This document shows, piece after piece, positions 17,553 to 28,090 of a stretch of DNA of 64,000 nucleotides (positions are counted from its first letter, which is position 1; the number at the start of each line of letters is the position of its first letter). A model generated the notes under the pieces. The model was not told where the DNA came from and made no database searches. It was given only the letters and a program-made list of their open reading frames with translations. Source of the stretch: Opitutia bacterium UBA4506 (GTDB lineage Bacteria; Verrucomicrobiota; Verrucomicrobiia; Opitutales; Puniceicoccaceae); the NCBI GenBank assembly GCA_002388665.1, contig DGMY01000027.1, positions 21,388-85,387 on the forward strand, written 5' to 3'. Made by a program: the position numbers and the translations under genes.

Positions 17553-20387
17553 TCAGCCCCTCAATGCGGCCAACGTCGGAGAATCCCCGACCGACTGCCA
17601 TTGATCCGGCGGACCGGCAAAAAGAAGACGCCCTCCCAAATCTCCACCTCCCGGCCCCAGCTCGACGACCCAATCCGCCAGGCGAATGAGATCGAGATCG
17701 TGCTCGATGAGGAGGATTGTATTGCCCGCGTTGCGCAGCCGATAGAGGACATCGATAAGCCGGGCAATGTCATCCCAGTGCAGGCCGGTCGTCGGTTCAT
17801 CGAGCAGATAGAGCGTGCGCCCCTGCTCCCGTCGACTCAACTCGGTCGCCAGCTTCAATCGCTGGGCCTCCCCCCCGGAAAGGGTGGTCGCCGACTGACC
17901 GAGACGCAGGTATCCGAGCCCGACCTCCCGCAAGAGATTGAGCTTGGCCAGAATCGCGGGGTTCCGACTGAGGGCGTCGCAGGCTTCATCGACCGTCAAT
18001 TCAAGCACATCAGCAATGTTGAGCCCCCGATAGCGCACCTCGAGGGTCTCCCGGTTATAGCGCTTCCCCCGGCAGCTGGGGCACTCGACATACACGTCGC
18101 TCATAAACTGCATATCAAGGCGGATGACTCCATCCCCCTTGCAACGCTCGCACCGCCCCCCGGATACGTTAAAACTGAAACGGCCGGGCGCATATCCCCT
18201 CACCTTCGCCAAAGGCGTTTTGGCAAAGAGAGAACGAAGCACCGAGAAAATACCGGCAAAGGTCGCCGGATTGGACCGCGGGCTGCGGCCGATCGCCGAC
18301 TGGTCCACCTCGACCACGGTATCAAAATGCTCAAGGCCCCGAATCCCTCCGTGAGCTCCTGGAAACGACTTGGCCCGGTTCAACTTCCGGGCGGCTGCGG
18401 CGGCGAGAATATCGTGCACCAGAGTACTCTTACCAGATCCTGAGACCCCACAAACCACACTCAGTCCACCCACCGGAAAGCTGACATCGAATCCATCCAG
18501 ATTGTGTTCCGTCGCACGAAGAACCTCAATGGACTCCTTCCCGGGCTTCCGCAGTTGCCGACGCTCGGCCAGCGTCTCTTTGCCGGACAAATACAACCCG
18601 GTGCGGCTCTTCTCCGATGCGGCGATCTCTTCCGGCCGACCGGAAAAGACCAATTCCCCTCCGAGGCTGCCGGCCCCCGGCCCCATCTCGACCAAGTAGT
18701 CTGCGGCCCGGATCATCGCCTCCTCATGCTCGACGACAACAACCGTATTTCCCCGATCCCGAAGGCGGTAAAGATTGGTGATCAATCGCTGAATATCGGC
18801 GGGGTGAAGACCGATGCTCGGCTCGTCCAAGACATAGATCACCCCCACGAGGCCCATCCCCAACTGGGTCGCCAAGCGGGCGCGCTGCGCCTCTCCCCCG
18901 CTAAGAGTCTGAAAGGATCGATCGAGCGTCAAATACCCGAGTCCCACCTCTTCCAGGAAGCGCAGGCGGTGGGCAAGCCCCTCAACGGCCTCTTCGACCA
19001 GCGCCCCCGCTGCACCGCGGATCGAGTCTTCCAACTGCTTCAACGCGGCCGATACCGAAAGCGCCAGGAAGGCGGGGTAAGAGGTTCCCTCGACAAGAAT
19101 ACTCCGGGGATAGGCACCCAACCGCTGTCCATGACACGCCGGACAGGGCAACCGCCTTTGGTAGGCGATGAGGCGAGCCCGAAGACCGTCACTGGTGGAG
19201 GTCCGGTAGGACTCTTCGAGGTCGGGAATGACCCCGGGAAAGGGCATCGAGACCGGCTTGCGATTGCCCGGGCCGAGCTTGAATGAAAATTCTGTTTCTC
19301 CGGAGCCGTGAACGATCAGTTCCCGGACCTCTGCGTCGAGATCCTGCCAAGGGGTGGCGGGGTCGAAGGGCAGCTGCTCAGCCAGTTGCTTCAAGAGCGC
19401 ATTGCGCCGAATGATCATTCGCTTTGAGCCGATCCGCCACGGCTTCAACGCACCCTTTTTGACCGGGATCGTTGGATCCGGGACCAGCAAATTTTCATCG
19501 AAACGAAGGATCTCCCCGATCCCTCCGCACTCCGGGCAGGCTCCGTCCGGATTGTTCCAAGAGAACAAACGCGAAGACGGGGCTGGGTAGACCTCGCCAC
19601 AGATCTCGCAGGAATGCGCTTGGCTCAAAAGAATCTCCCTCCAGGGAGCTTCCTTTGATTCCTGCACCAGAACGATGGCCCGCTCTTCTCCCTCGCCAAA
19701 GGCCAGCTCCAGCGAATCCGCGATTCTCCCCCGCTGGTCCTCCCGCAGCACGACCCGATCGATCAAAAGATCCAACTGCTGCTCACCACGCCCTCGATTC
19801 ACGAGATCCGTTTCGTCCAAGCTCGCGATCCGGCCGTCAATCCGCACGCGGGTATAGCCCTTGTGTCGCAAGCTCTCCAGTTCCTCACGAATCACCGCCG
19901 GTTTTGCCTGCAACAAGGGGGCCAGAATTTGAATCCGGCTTCCTTCCGGTTCCTCAAATACCCGACTCAGGCAATCATCGATGGACCGCTGACTGACCCG
20001 GCCACCGTCCTTGGGACAAAACGGAACCCCCGCCACTGACCAAAGGACCCGCGCATAGTCGGCCACCTCCGAGATGGAGGCCACCGTGCTCCGCGGATTC
20101 GTGCCCTGCCCTGTCAGCTGCTCGATCGCGATCACGGGAGAGAGCCCCTCAATAAAGTCCACCTCGGGGCGGTCCATCTGATCGAGCAACTGACGGGCTT
20201 TGGGAGAGAGACTCTCCATGTACTTCCGGTAGCCCTCTGCGTAAAGGGTATCGAAGGCCAGTGACGATTTCCCCGACCCGCTCACCCCGGTAATCACCGT
20301 AAGCTGATTGCGGGGGATCTCTACATCGAGATTCTGGAGATTGTGCTGGCGAGCTCCCCGGATGCGGATGAAATCTTGGACTGACAT
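17553..20387 (-). CDS. uvrA: UvrA-type excinuclease ATPase (divergent)
   Basis: This is a 944-residue DNA-damage recognition ATPase. It has two ABC modules: Walker [13 protein letters not shown] near residue 34 and [15 protein letters not shown] near 645, each with a TLSGGEAQR signature. There is a CEIC/CPEC zinc finger near 260 and a CERC/CPSC finger near 745. The UvrB-interaction region (about 120-240) is present, unlike in short UvrA2 forms. Several usually invariant stretches differ, for example [13 protein letters not shown] where canonical UvrA has SLSAYARQFLGQM, so it may be a paralogue rather than the only UvrA. The start at 20387 is chosen over 20414 because the family begins near the [12 protein letters not shown] motif. 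Confidence 0.88.
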   Translation of the reverse strand: MSVQDFIRIRGARQHNLQNLDVEIPRNQLTVITGVSGSGKSSLAFDTLYAEGYRKYMESLSPKARQLLDQMDRPEVDFIEGLSPVIAIEQLTGQGTNPRSTVASISEVADYARVLWSVAGVPFCPKDGGRVSQRSIDDCLSRVFEEPEGSRIQILAPLLQAKPAVIREELESLRHKGYTRVRIDGRIASLDETDLVNRGRGEQQLDLLIDRVVLREDQRGRIADSLELAFGEGEERAIVLVQESKEAPWREILLSQAHSCEICGEVYPAPSSRLFSWNNPDGACPECGGIGEILRFDENLLVPDPTIPVKKGALKPWRIGSKRMIIRRNALLKQLAEQLPFDPATPWQDLDAEVRELIVHGSGETEFSFKLGPGNRKPVSMPFPGVIPDLEESYRTSTSDGLRARLIAYQRRLPCPACHGQRLGAYPRSILVEGTSYPAFLALSVSAALKQLEDSIRGAAGALVEEAVEGLAHRLRFLEEVGLGYLTLDRSFQTLSGGEAQRARLATQLGMGLVGVIYVLDEPSIGLHPADIQRLITNLYRLRDRGNTVVVVEHEEAMIRAADYLVEMGPGAGSLGGELVFSGRPEEIAASEKSRTGLYLSGKETLAERRQLRKPGKESIEVLRATEHNLDGFDVSFPVGGLSVVCGVSGSGKSTLVHDILAAAAARKLNRAKSFPGAHGGIRGLEHFDTVVEVDQSAIGRSPRSNPATFAGIFSVLRSLFAKTPLAKVRGYAPGRFSFNVSGGRCERCKGDGVIRLDMQFMSDVYVECPSCRGKRYNRETLEVRYRGLNIADVLELTVDEACDALSRNPAILAKLNLLREVGLGYLRLGQSATTLSGGEAQRLKLATELSRREQGRTLYLLDEPTTGLHWDDIARLIDVLYRLRNAGNTILLIEHDLDLIRLADWVVELGPGGGDLGGRLLFAGPPDQWQSVGDSPTLAALRG

Positions 20388-20627
20388 AAAGCCAGCCAGT
20401 GTAGAGCCAACCACCCGGTTACAGCAACTCCTCTGCTACATTGATCCGCAAAAAGACGGGGCCCACGCACTACGCCCCCTCCCCAGAGGGATCCGCCTCC
20501 CCCATTCCTTCTTGCTATTCCAAGAAAACCAAACCACCCGATCCTCGTTCCATGGGCAGCTCTCCACACGACGGGTGCTAAAAATCGTTCTGGCAAACCG
20601 AGCCGATCCCCACTAGATCGATGAGAT

Positions 20628-20909
20628 ATGAAAGAACGGCCCGTACTCTACATCAAGCCTGGGTGCCCATGGTGCCAGGAAGCCCAAGTATTTTTTAACC
20701 AGCACGCGATCGACCTCGAGATCCTCGACGTCAACCGGGACAAGGCCGCGATGAACCGCATGGTCGAGATCAGCGGCCAAACGAAGACCCCGACCTTTGA
20801 GTTCGGCGATTTCATCGTCGCAGACTTCGACACCGATGAGTTCATGGCCGAACTCGACGAATTTCCCGAAGTGCGCCTGAAGCTGGGCATCGGTGACGAC
20901 GAAGACTGA
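20628..20909 (+). CDS. Glutaredoxin-like thiol oxidoreductase
   Basis: This is a 93-residue thioredoxin-fold protein with the active site CPWC (Cys13, Cys16) directly after the first beta strand and the cis-proline TPTF at 54-57. It is expected to reduce disulfides or glutathione mixed disulfides in the cytoplasm. CPWC replaces the common CPYC of glutaredoxins. The C-terminus is strongly acidic (GDDED). It lies 21 bases ahead of a beta-barrel protein gene, to which it has no clear functional link. The upstream 20388-20627 region probably holds divergent promoters for it and uvrA, but no strong motif was seen. Confidence 0.88.
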   Translation: MKERPVLYIKPGCPWCQEAQVFFNQHAIDLEILDVNRDKAAMNRMVEISGQTKTPTFEFGDFIVADFDTDEFMAELDEFPEVRLKLGIGDDED

Positions 20910-20930
20910 TTTTTCGCTACATAATAATTC

Positions 20931-21689
20931 ATGAAGACCCGTCTCCTCTCTCTCGCATCGATCCTTTGCGCCACCTTGCTCCATGCAGAGGGGCCAGATA
21001 TCTCCTCTTGGTCAATCACGGTAAAAGGTGGTATAGCCTACCCGGTGCTGGGCGAGTTTTCCGGCAGCGCCGGGGAACAAACCTCGAGCTCAACCGATGA
21101 TGAGGGCAACGTCACCACGACCGGAAACAATGCCAACATCAATTCCCTCAGCTGGGATGATGCCTTCAAGGACTTCATGAATTTTGCCGTCGAGCTGGAC
21201 TTCTGGGAAGGTTCGTCGCGAAGCCTCTACTTCGGCGTCTCCCGCACCCAAGCCACCGGCAAGACCACCAATCTGGGCACCTACAACGGCTCGGGGGTCT
21301 CCGCTACCTTTTCCGATTACTCCGACGTCGGTCTTTATGCCGGCTTCCGCTGGGGTCTGGGTCAACCAGCTTCCTGGATCAAATCGCTGATCTCCGTCCA
21401 GGCGGGGGCTACGATCGTTGATGGTATCGACGCCCAGGTGACCAATATCCCGAATTACTCGAAGATTGGGATTTATAAAAACACCACGGCCTTTAGCGCC
21501 GGCGCCTTCGTCTCGATTATCATCACTCCGCTCGAATTCTTTGAGATCGGGATCGACAGTGGGTTCCAATACCAAACCGGGCTCGACGGCGATAATTCCC
21601 AACTCGAGCTCCTCGGCTTAAACGGAATCAATTCTGAGGGCCAACTCGGGTTAGTCCCCGTCCGCATCCTCGCCACGATCAAGTTCTAG
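20931..21689 (+). CDS. Predicted outer-membrane beta-barrel protein
   Basis: This is a 252-residue protein with a signal peptide (about 1-19, cleavage after LHA). The body alternates hydrophobic and polar residues with aromatic girdles, and it ends in ATIKF with the terminal Phe typical of Bam-assembled barrels. A Ser/Thr/Asn-rich low-complexity stretch lies at about 45-65. No specific family is recognised and function is unknown. It is convergent with the metallophosphoesterase gene downstream and follows the glutaredoxin gene closely. Confidence 0.75.
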   Translation: MKTRLLSLASILCATLLHAEGPDISSWSITVKGGIAYPVLGEFSGSAGEQTSSSTDDEGNVTTTGNNANINSLSWDDAFKDFMNFAVELDFWEGSSRSLYFGVSRTQATGKTTNLGTYNGSGVSATFSDYSDVGLYAGFRWGLGQPASWIKSLISVQAGATIVDGIDAQVTNIPNYSKIGIYKNTTAFSAGAFVSIIITPLEFFEIGIDSGFQYQTGLDGDNSQLELLGLNGINSEGQLGLVPVRILATIKF

Positions 21690-21724
21690 TACGGACCTTC
21701 GCGGAGGACGCGATCCGGCCCGGG

Positions 21725-22717
21725 CTACCTCGATTCCGCCCGCAGGGTGTGCACCGAGATTTCCGCGGGTGCGTTGATGCGGTAGGGTAACTTGCAGCCT
21801 CCACAGCCATTGGAGGTATAGCCCTGGAGCCCCTGAAATCGCCACGCCCCGGAGACCATTGCCCGGGGTACCTTAAAACGCTTCGCGTGGGTGAACCGTC
21901 CGGGCAGTGCAACCTGGCCCCCGTGCGTATGACCGCTGAGCATGAGGTCGACGCCGAACTGGGACGCTTCCCGATAGACCTGAGGTGAATGTGCCAACAG
22001 GACGGTTGGAAGTTCCCTGGCTCGGCCCTCGAGCGACCGCTCAATCGAATCGGTCTGGTACTGCCGCGGATCATCCACCCCAGCCAGAACCATCCCCGCA
22101 CCATCCCGACCGATCCACTCGGATTCGTTCATCAGCACCCGCACGCCCCGCCGTTCGAGATGTTCGGCGACGGCAACAATATCGTGGTTCCCCAGCACCG
22201 CGTAGGAGGGGCCAGGGAAAAGCGACACCAGGCGGTCCAACAGCGCGAGGTCCATTGATTCCTCTTCAAACACCAGGTCGTAGAAATCCCCCGTCAGGCA
22301 CACCGCGTCATACTCCAGAGTTTCCAACGCCTGTTCCAACCGATCCAGGGTCCCCGGATCGAAATCCAAATGCAGATCGGACACCTGCAGGAGGCGAAAT
22401 CCATCCATTTCTTTCGCCAGGCCGGAGAGGACCCACTCCCGTTCCACCCGCCGAATCGTCTCAAAATTTCTTCGCGCTCGTCCAGAGAGCAAAGAACACC
22501 GGATCAGAGTGCCTAAAATCCGGACAAATAGACGTCGATCGGCCAGGCCATCGGGATAGCGAAAAAGTGGCGCCATATTCAGCCGTAGCAACCGTTCACG
22601 GGCCAATCGATCCCTCACCGCAAACACCCCCATCCGGCCCGTCAACCCGGTGTACCATGGGGTATCGGGAATCACCGTAGATTCGATGTCTTTTGGGGTA
22701 GGAATTAGGGACTGCAC
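21725..22717 (-). CDS. Calcineurin-like metallophosphoesterase
   Basis: This is a 330-residue hydrolase. The dinuclear metal motifs are in order: SDLHLD (D-x-H), GDFYD (GD), GNHD, and GHTHGGQ. The arrangement is closest to the YaeI/YkuE group of membrane-associated metallophosphoesterases, some of which act on lipid-linked or nucleotide substrates. The N-terminal 90 residues are extra and basic, possibly for membrane association, and no clear signal peptide is seen. The substrate is unknown. It is divergent from panD; the 65-base gap between them contains a repeated TTGGACAA (22738-22745 and 22756-22763). Confidence 0.85.
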   Translation of the reverse strand: MQSLIPTPKDIESTVIPDTPWYTGLTGRMGVFAVRDRLARERLLRLNMAPLFRYPDGLADRRLFVRILGTLIRCSLLSGRARRNFETIRRVEREWVLSGLAKEMDGFRLLQVSDLHLDFDPGTLDRLEQALETLEYDAVCLTGDFYDLVFEEESMDLALLDRLVSLFPGPSYAVLGNHDIVAVAEHLERRGVRVLMNESEWIGRDGAGMVLAGVDDPRQYQTDSIERSLEGRARELPTVLLAHSPQVYREASQFGVDLMLSGHTHGGQVALPGRFTHAKRFKVPRAMVSGAWRFQGLQGYTSNGCGGCKLPYRINAPAEISVHTLRAESR

Positions 22718-22782
22718 ACGAAAATTTCGGTTTTTTGTTGGACAATGGCAAGCGTTTGGACAACTGGATTTAGTTTTGCGAG

Positions 22783-23148
22783 ATGCGTATTCACTTAATG
22801 AAATCTAAAATCCTCCGGGCGAAGGTCACGGATTCGGCCCTCCACTATGAAGGTAGCCTTGAAATCGACTCGGCCCTCATGGAGCGCGTCGGTCTGCTGC
22901 GCTACGAAAAGATTTTGGTCGGAAACATCGACAACGGGGAACGCTTCGAAACCTACGCGATCCCCGCCCAAAGCGGCTCAGGACGCATCTCCCTCAACGG
23001 TGCCGCTGCCCACAAAGGCAAACTCGGTGACCGCCTGGTTATTATTTCTTTCGCCGAGGTCGAGGCCGAGGAGGCCCCCTCATTCAAGCCCAAGACCATT
23101 ACCATGGGCGACGACAACTTCACCGTGATCAAATCGACGAACACATGA
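22783..23148 (+). CDS. panD: Aspartate 1-decarboxylase (pyruvoyl enzyme)
   Basis: This is a 121-residue proenzyme that makes beta-alanine from aspartate for pantothenate and CoA synthesis. It self-cleaves within HYEGS between Gly24 and Ser25 to create the pyruvoyl group. The start at 22783 aligns residue for residue with well-known PanD N-termini, so the later ATG at 22798 is less likely. [23 protein letters not shown] matches the conserved core. It overlaps the next gene, a class V aminotransferase, by four bases (ATGA), implying coupled expression. Confidence 0.93.
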   Translation: MRIHLMKSKILRAKVTDSALHYEGSLEIDSALMERVGLLRYEKILVGNIDNGERFETYAIPAQSGSGRISLNGAAAHKGKLGDRLVIISFAEVEAEEAPSFKPKTITMGDDNFTVIKSTNT

Positions 23149-24221
23149 GCTATAAACTTTTTATTCCCGGACCGATCCAGGTCTCCGACAAGACCTACAA
23201 GGCAATGACGACTCCGGTTGTCGGCCATCGCAGCCCCGATTTCGTGGCCCTGTACCAATCGGTTCAACCCGGTTTGCAGAGTCTCTTCCAAACGAAAGAC
23301 CCCGTTTTCCTGAGCACCAGCAGCGCTTGGGGCATTATGGAGGGTTCGATCCGCAATCTTACGAAAAAGAAGGTCCTCAACTGCATGTGCGGGGCCTTCT
23401 CCGATAAATGGAATGATGTCTCGAAGCGCTGTGGCCTCGAGGCCGGTGCTCTCTCCGTCGAATGGGGCCAGCACATCGCCCCCGAGGATCTCCGCAAAGC
23501 GCTCTCCACCGGCGAGTACGATGTAGTGACCCTCGTTCACAACGAAACTTCTACGGGAGTCATGAATCCTCTCCCGGAAATCATGGAAGTTCTCCGCGAC
23601 TTCCCCGATGTTTTCTCCATCGTCGATACGGTTTCCTCCTTCACCGCTGTGCCGATCCCCAAAGACGAGCTCGGCATCGACGTCATTCTGACCGGCTCAC
23701 AAAAGGCTCTCGCCCTTCCACCGGGTCTGGGGCTCTTCTCGGTCTCCGAACGGGCCATGGAGCGGGCCAAGACTGTCGAGAACCGCGGTTACTACTTTGA
23801 TTTCGTTGAATTCCTCAAGAATCACGAAAAGGGCATGACTCCGAGCACTCCAGTCATTCCTCTCATCAACGCCCTCAAGTCCAAGCTGGAAGATATCGAG
23901 GCCGAAGGACACGAAAACCGCTTCCAACGCCACGCCGATCTGAACGCCATCGTTCACGCATGGGTCGCCAAGAACGGGTTCGAACTCCTCCCCGCTCCCG
24001 AGTACGCTTCCAAATCTCTCAGTTGCATCCGCAACACCCGCGAGCTCGATCTCGCCGCCATCAACAAACGACTCAAGGATGAGTTCAAGATGGTCATCGA
24101 TATCGGCTACGGAAAACTCAAGGGCAAGACCTTCCGCATCTCCAACATGGGCGATGAAACGGAAGAAACCATGCACGAGCTTCTCGGCAACCTAGACACC
24201 ATCATTTCCAGCCAATCCTAA
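23145..24221 (+). CDS. Class V aminotransferase (alanine/serine-glyoxylate type)
   Basis: This is a 358-residue PLP enzyme. The Schiff-base lysine is Lys187 in [12 protein letters not shown], the cofactor-ring aspartate is Asp161 in VDTVSSF, and FIPGPIQVS at the N-terminus is typical of the alanine-glyoxylate/serine-pyruvate group. The exact amino donor cannot be read from sequence. It overlaps panD by four bases. Possible roles are serine or glycine metabolism, or handling of an amino acid tied to beta-alanine supply (inference). It is followed 22 bases later by topB. Confidence 0.85.
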   Translation: MSYKLFIPGPIQVSDKTYKAMTTPVVGHRSPDFVALYQSVQPGLQSLFQTKDPVFLSTSSAWGIMEGSIRNLTKKKVLNCMCGAFSDKWNDVSKRCGLEAGALSVEWGQHIAPEDLRKALSTGEYDVVTLVHNETSTGVMNPLPEIMEVLRDFPDVFSIVDTVSSFTAVPIPKDELGIDVILTGSQKALALPPGLGLFSVSERAMERAKTVENRGYYFDFVEFLKNHEKGMTPSTPVIPLINALKSKLEDIEAEGHENRFQRHADLNAIVHAWVAKNGFELLPAPEYASKSLSCIRNTRELDLAAINKRLKDEFKMVIDIGYGKLKGKTFRISNMGDETEETMHELLGNLDTIISSQS

Positions 24222-24243
24222 CGGCCTGGCCCCATACTCCGGC

Positions 24244-26757
24244 ATGAAGAAACTTGTCATCGCAGAGAAACCTTCCGTAGCCGGAGACCTTGCCCGTGTA
24301 CTCGGTCGAGTCCCTAAAACCGGAGACTTTTACGAAAACGACGAATGGGTCATCAGCTCAGCACTCGGCCATTTGGTCGAGCTGAAGATGCCCCAGGAGA
24401 TTGATAAGGCCTACAGCAAGTGGACCTTGGACAATCTTCCCATCATTCCCAAGAAGTTTGCCACCAAGCCGGTTGAGAAAACCAAGAAGAAGCTTCAGGA
24501 GCTCAAACGCCTGATGAAGCGTCCGGATGTCGGCGAGATCATTAACGCCTGTGATGCCGGGCGTGAGGGGGAGCTCATCTTCACCCTCATCGAAGAACAG
24601 GCAAAGGCCAAAAAGCCCGTCAAGCGGCTCTGGATGATGTCTATGACCCAGGATGCGATCCGGAGGGCGTTCGAGCAATTGCGCGATGGCGAAAGCATGC
24701 AACCGCTGCAGGACGCCGCACGCAGTCGCCAGGAGGCCGACTGGCTTGTCGGCCTGAATGCCACTCGTGGGGCAACCGTCACTTTCGGTCGCCGCGGAGG
24801 CACCGCCGCCAATGTCGGCCGGGTACAGACCCCCACCCTCGCCATGGTCTGCGACCGCGAGGTTGAGATCCGCAATTTCGTTCCCCGTCCCTACTGGGAG
24901 ATCGTCGCCGACTTCTCTTTGGACTCGGGGAACTATCAGGGAACGTACCAGCGTCCCGGCTTCAAAAAAGACGAGACCAACCCACACGACCGGGCGTCAC
25001 GTATCTGGGAAAAACCCGATGCCGAACGAATCGCCGATGAGGTTCGCAACGGGGGCCAAGCCTCCGTCAGCGAAAAGAAGAAACGTTCGAAGCAGGCGGC
25101 TCCACGACTCTACGACCTGACCACTCTCCAGCGGGAAGCCAACAACCGCTACGGGTTCTCGGCTGCCAATACGCTCTCGATCGCTCAGGCACTCTACGAG
25201 CGCCACAAGATGTTGACCTATCCTCGTACGGATTCGCGAGCTCTCCCTGAGGACTACGCAAGCTCCTGCCGGGATGCGATGGCGCAATTGCCCGACACCT
25301 ACAAGCCGCACGTCGATTTCGTTCTTTCGGAGAACCGGATCAATCCCAAGGACAAACGGGTTTTCAACAACAAGCAGATCAGCGATCACTTTGCGATCAT
25401 CCCAACCGACCAAAAGCCCCGCTCTCTCAATGACGCCGAGCAGAAGATCTACGACATGGTCGTACGCCGCTTTCTCGCGGTCTTCCACCCACCGGCAGAG
25501 TACGACGTAACCACTCGTGAAAGCGTTGTCGCCGGGCACACGTTCCGCACCGACGGTAAGGTACTCGCCGAGGCTGGATGGCTCGCGGTCTACGGTAAAA
25601 GTGGTGGTGCGGCGGATACAATTCCTGCACTCCCCAAGGATCAGGCCCAGCCAGTCTCAGTCGATGTCGGGTCGGTCGAGGTAAAGGAGGACGAGACTCG
25701 CCCCCCACCCCGCTACACGGAAGCCACTCTGCTCTCCGCAATGGAAAATGCCGGGAAGCAGGTCGAGGACGACGATTTGGCCGAGGCCATGCGGGAACGC
25801 GGTCTCGGAACTCCTGCTACGAGAGCTGGTATTCTCGATAATTTGGTCTACCAAAAGTATCTCGAGAAAGACGGAAAGAACCTCCTGCCGACGACCAAGG
25901 GTGAGGCACTCATCGACTTTCTCCGCGCCTTTAATATTCAACACCTGACCAGCCCTGCCCTTACCGGAGAATGGGAATACCGCCTCAAGCAGGTGGAAGA
26001 GGGTCAGCTGGGCCGCGAGGAATTCATGAAGGGGATCGAAGAGATCACCCGTCAGATTACCGATGCCCTCAAGAACCCTCCCCCTCCCGTAGAGTCCTCG
26101 CTCAAGTCGATTACCAATAACGAGCCTCTGATGGAGAATTTCAAATCCTTCGTCTCGACGGATACGGTCTCGGTCAACAATCGGAAGATTCCGGCCCTCC
26201 AGGTCAACAAGGTGATCGGCAACCGCGCGATTCCGGAGGAAGAGATCGCCGAACTGCTCGAGAAAAAGCAGATCGGTCCTCTCGACGGCTTTCGCTCGAA
26301 GACAGGCAAAACCTTTTCCGCCCTGCTCAAACTGGTTCAGAAGGACAATGGTTCCTGGCGCTGCGAACTCGACTTTGGCGATTCAGGAGGAGGCGAAGCG
26401 GGCGAGGTCGATCTCACAAATGCAGAGGTCGTCGGTGATTGCCCAATCTGCGGCGCACCCGTCCATGAGGCGCCAAATGCCTATATCTGCGCCGAACGCG
26501 CAAAGGATCGCGACAACTGTGAGTTCCAGTTTGGTCGCAATATCCTCAGCAAAACGATCGAGCGTCCTGTCTTCCAAAAACTAATACAGGACGGAAAGAC
26601 CGAGTTGATTCAGGGCTTTGTCTCCAACCGGACCAAGCGAAAATTCGACGCCTTCCTGATCCTCAAAGAAAAAGGAAAGCTCGGCTTCGAGTTCCCACCT
26701 CGTCCAGCCAAGAAAGCCGCTAAGAAAGCGGCGAAGAAGACCACAAAGGACAAGTAA
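24244..26757 (+). CDS. topB: DNA topoisomerase III (type IA)
   Basis: This is an 837-residue type IA topoisomerase. The Toprim domain opens with VIAEKPSVAGDLARVLG and carries CDAGREGELIF. The active-site tyrosine is Tyr326 in MLTYPRTDSR. The C-terminal part has a zinc-finger-like segment (CPIC...C...C, about 735-760) and ends in a Lys/Ala-rich tail (PAKKAAKKAAKKTT) likely to bind DNA or RNA. It decatenates DNA and resolves recombination intermediates. Its length exceeds the E. coli enzyme (about 650 residues) because of the extra C-terminal domains. A hairpin follows 74 bases after the stop. Confidence 0.92.
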   Translation: MKKLVIAEKPSVAGDLARVLGRVPKTGDFYENDEWVISSALGHLVELKMPQEIDKAYSKWTLDNLPIIPKKFATKPVEKTKKKLQELKRLMKRPDVGEIINACDAGREGELIFTLIEEQAKAKKPVKRLWMMSMTQDAIRRAFEQLRDGESMQPLQDAARSRQEADWLVGLNATRGATVTFGRRGGTAANVGRVQTPTLAMVCDREVEIRNFVPRPYWEIVADFSLDSGNYQGTYQRPGFKKDETNPHDRASRIWEKPDAERIADEVRNGGQASVSEKKKRSKQAAPRLYDLTTLQREANNRYGFSAANTLSIAQALYERHKMLTYPRTDSRALPEDYASSCRDAMAQLPDTYKPHVDFVLSENRINPKDKRVFNNKQISDHFAIIPTDQKPRSLNDAEQKIYDMVVRRFLAVFHPPAEYDVTTRESVVAGHTFRTDGKVLAEAGWLAVYGKSGGAADTIPALPKDQAQPVSVDVGSVEVKEDETRPPPRYTEATLLSAMENAGKQVEDDDLAEAMRERGLGTPATRAGILDNLVYQKYLEKDGKNLLPTTKGEALIDFLRAFNIQHLTSPALTGEWEYRLKQVEEGQLGREEFMKGIEEITRQITDALKNPPPPVESSLKSITNNEPLMENFKSFVSTDTVSVNNRKIPALQVNKVIGNRAIPEEEIAELLEKKQIGPLDGFRSKTGKTFSALLKLVQKDNGSWRCELDFGDSGGGEAGEVDLTNAEVVGDCPICGAPVHEAPNAYICAERAKDRDNCEFQFGRNILSKTIERPVFQKLIQDGKTELIQGFVSNRTKRKFDAFLILKEKGKLGFEFPPRPAKKAAKKAAKKTTKDK

Positions 26758-26830
26758 GCGCCCAAGGGGCCCCCTTCCCCTGTTGACTGCTCGAAGGATT
26801 CAACACCGGAGACTGCCCCTCTTTCGACTC

Positions 26831-26856
26831 CTTTACCCGGGGAAAACCGGGTAAAG
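26831..26856. terminator. Perfect 10-bp hairpin between convergent genes
   Basis: CTTTACCCGG and CCGGGTAAAG flank a six-base loop (GGAAAA). No T-run follows on either strand, so it is not a classical intrinsic terminator. Its place between topB (plus) and the aldo/keto reductase (minus) suits transcript-end protection or a REP-like palindrome. Confidence 0.4.
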
Positions 26857-26968
26857 GCGGAGCCGGGGTCCACCTGCGGGTGGATGCTACTGGCAGTCGT
26901 TTCTGCCCTGCTGAGTCTGGCAGCAGGACACGCCCCCCGCGGGCAGAACAGATGCTGCTTGGGCGGTC

Positions 26969-27961
26969 CTACTTGACGCCACAAGCTTCGTCGATCTGCG
27001 CCAACTCTTCTGGAGAGAAAGGCGCCGCGGATACTGCTTGAAGGTTTTCCAAAATCTGTTCCGGCCGGCTGGCACCAATCAGCGCCGAGGCGATCGCAGG
27101 CTGCCGCAACACCCAGGAGAGAGCCATTTGAGCGAGCGACTGACCACGTGCATCGGCGACAGCAACGAGCTTTCGCACTTTCTCAATATTTTGGTCCACG
27201 GCCTTTTGCTGCAGGAAGCCATGTGACTTGGCAGCGCGCGAATCGTTCGGAACGCCCTCGAGGTATCGATTGGTCAACATACCCTGGGCCAATGGGCAGA
27301 AGGCAATCCCCCCGATTCCTTCGTCGCTGAGAACCTCCAGCAAGCCGTCTTCGACCCAGCGTTCCAAAATACTGTACTTGGGCTGGTGAATCAGGCAGGG
27401 GGTGCCCAAATCCCGCAAGACCTTGGCCGCCATCCGCGTCTGCTCGGGGTTGTAGGAAGAGATCCCGACATACAGAGCTTTGCCTGAACGAACCGCGTGG
27501 TCCAGCGCGCCCATGGTCTCCTCGATCGGAGTATTGGGGTCCGGGCGGTGCGAGTAAAAGATGTCAACATAGTCGATCCCCATGCGATCCAAACTCTGAT
27601 CCAAGCTCGACAACAGATACTTCCGCGAACCCCAGTCCCCGTACGGTCCCTCCCACATGTGATATCCAGCCTTGGTAGAGATGATCAATTCGTCCCGAAG
27701 GCCGACAAAATCACTCGCGAGGATCTTACCAAAATTGCGCTCTGCTGAACCCGCCGAAGGGCCATAGTTATTGGCCAGATCGAAATGGGTAATCCCGTGG
27801 TCGAATGCGGTGTGAATCATGGACCGGGCGACCTGAAAATCGTCCACGTCCCCAAAGTTGTGCCAAAGCCCCAGAGACAACTCCGGTAGCTTCAAGCCGC
27901 TGCGTCCACAGCGACGATAAGATGCATTTTTGTAACGGGATTCAGCAGGAGAATAAGCCAT
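26969..27961 (-). CDS. Aldo/keto reductase (YghZ/GPR-like)
   Basis: This is a 330-residue NADPH-dependent reductase. It shows the AKR tetrad context: FDLANNYG with Asp and Tyr, IISTKAGY with Lys and YSHRPD with His. RCGRSGLKLPELSLGLW at the N-terminus and the whole length match the YghZ/L-glyceraldehyde-3-phosphate reductase group, which detoxifies aldehydes such as methylglyoxal. The start at 27961 is chosen because the 14 residues added by an upstream codon are not family-like. It is divergent from trpC. Confidence 0.9.
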   Translation of the reverse strand: MAYSPAESRYKNASYRRCGRSGLKLPELSLGLWHNFGDVDDFQVARSMIHTAFDHGITHFDLANNYGPSAGSAERNFGKILASDFVGLRDELIISTKAGYHMWEGPYGDWGSRKYLLSSLDQSLDRMGIDYVDIFYSHRPDPNTPIEETMGALDHAVRSGKALYVGISSYNPEQTRMAAKVLRDLGTPCLIHQPKYSILERWVEDGLLEVLSDEGIGGIAFCPLAQGMLTNRYLEGVPNDSRAAKSHGFLQQKAVDQNIEKVRKLVAVADARGQSLAQMALSWVLRQPAIASALIGASRPEQILENLQAVSAAPFSPEELAQIDEACGVK

Positions 27962-28090
27962 AAAACCCTTTCTAAGAAATCGCCCACCCAAAGGCCAGAT
28001 CAAACCGAGCGGACCTCTGTCTCGCTGTTGGCTTCAATCAAAACTCTCGCACAATGAGTGCGAGATCTCTACCTTCTTCTGCTTCGAGGT

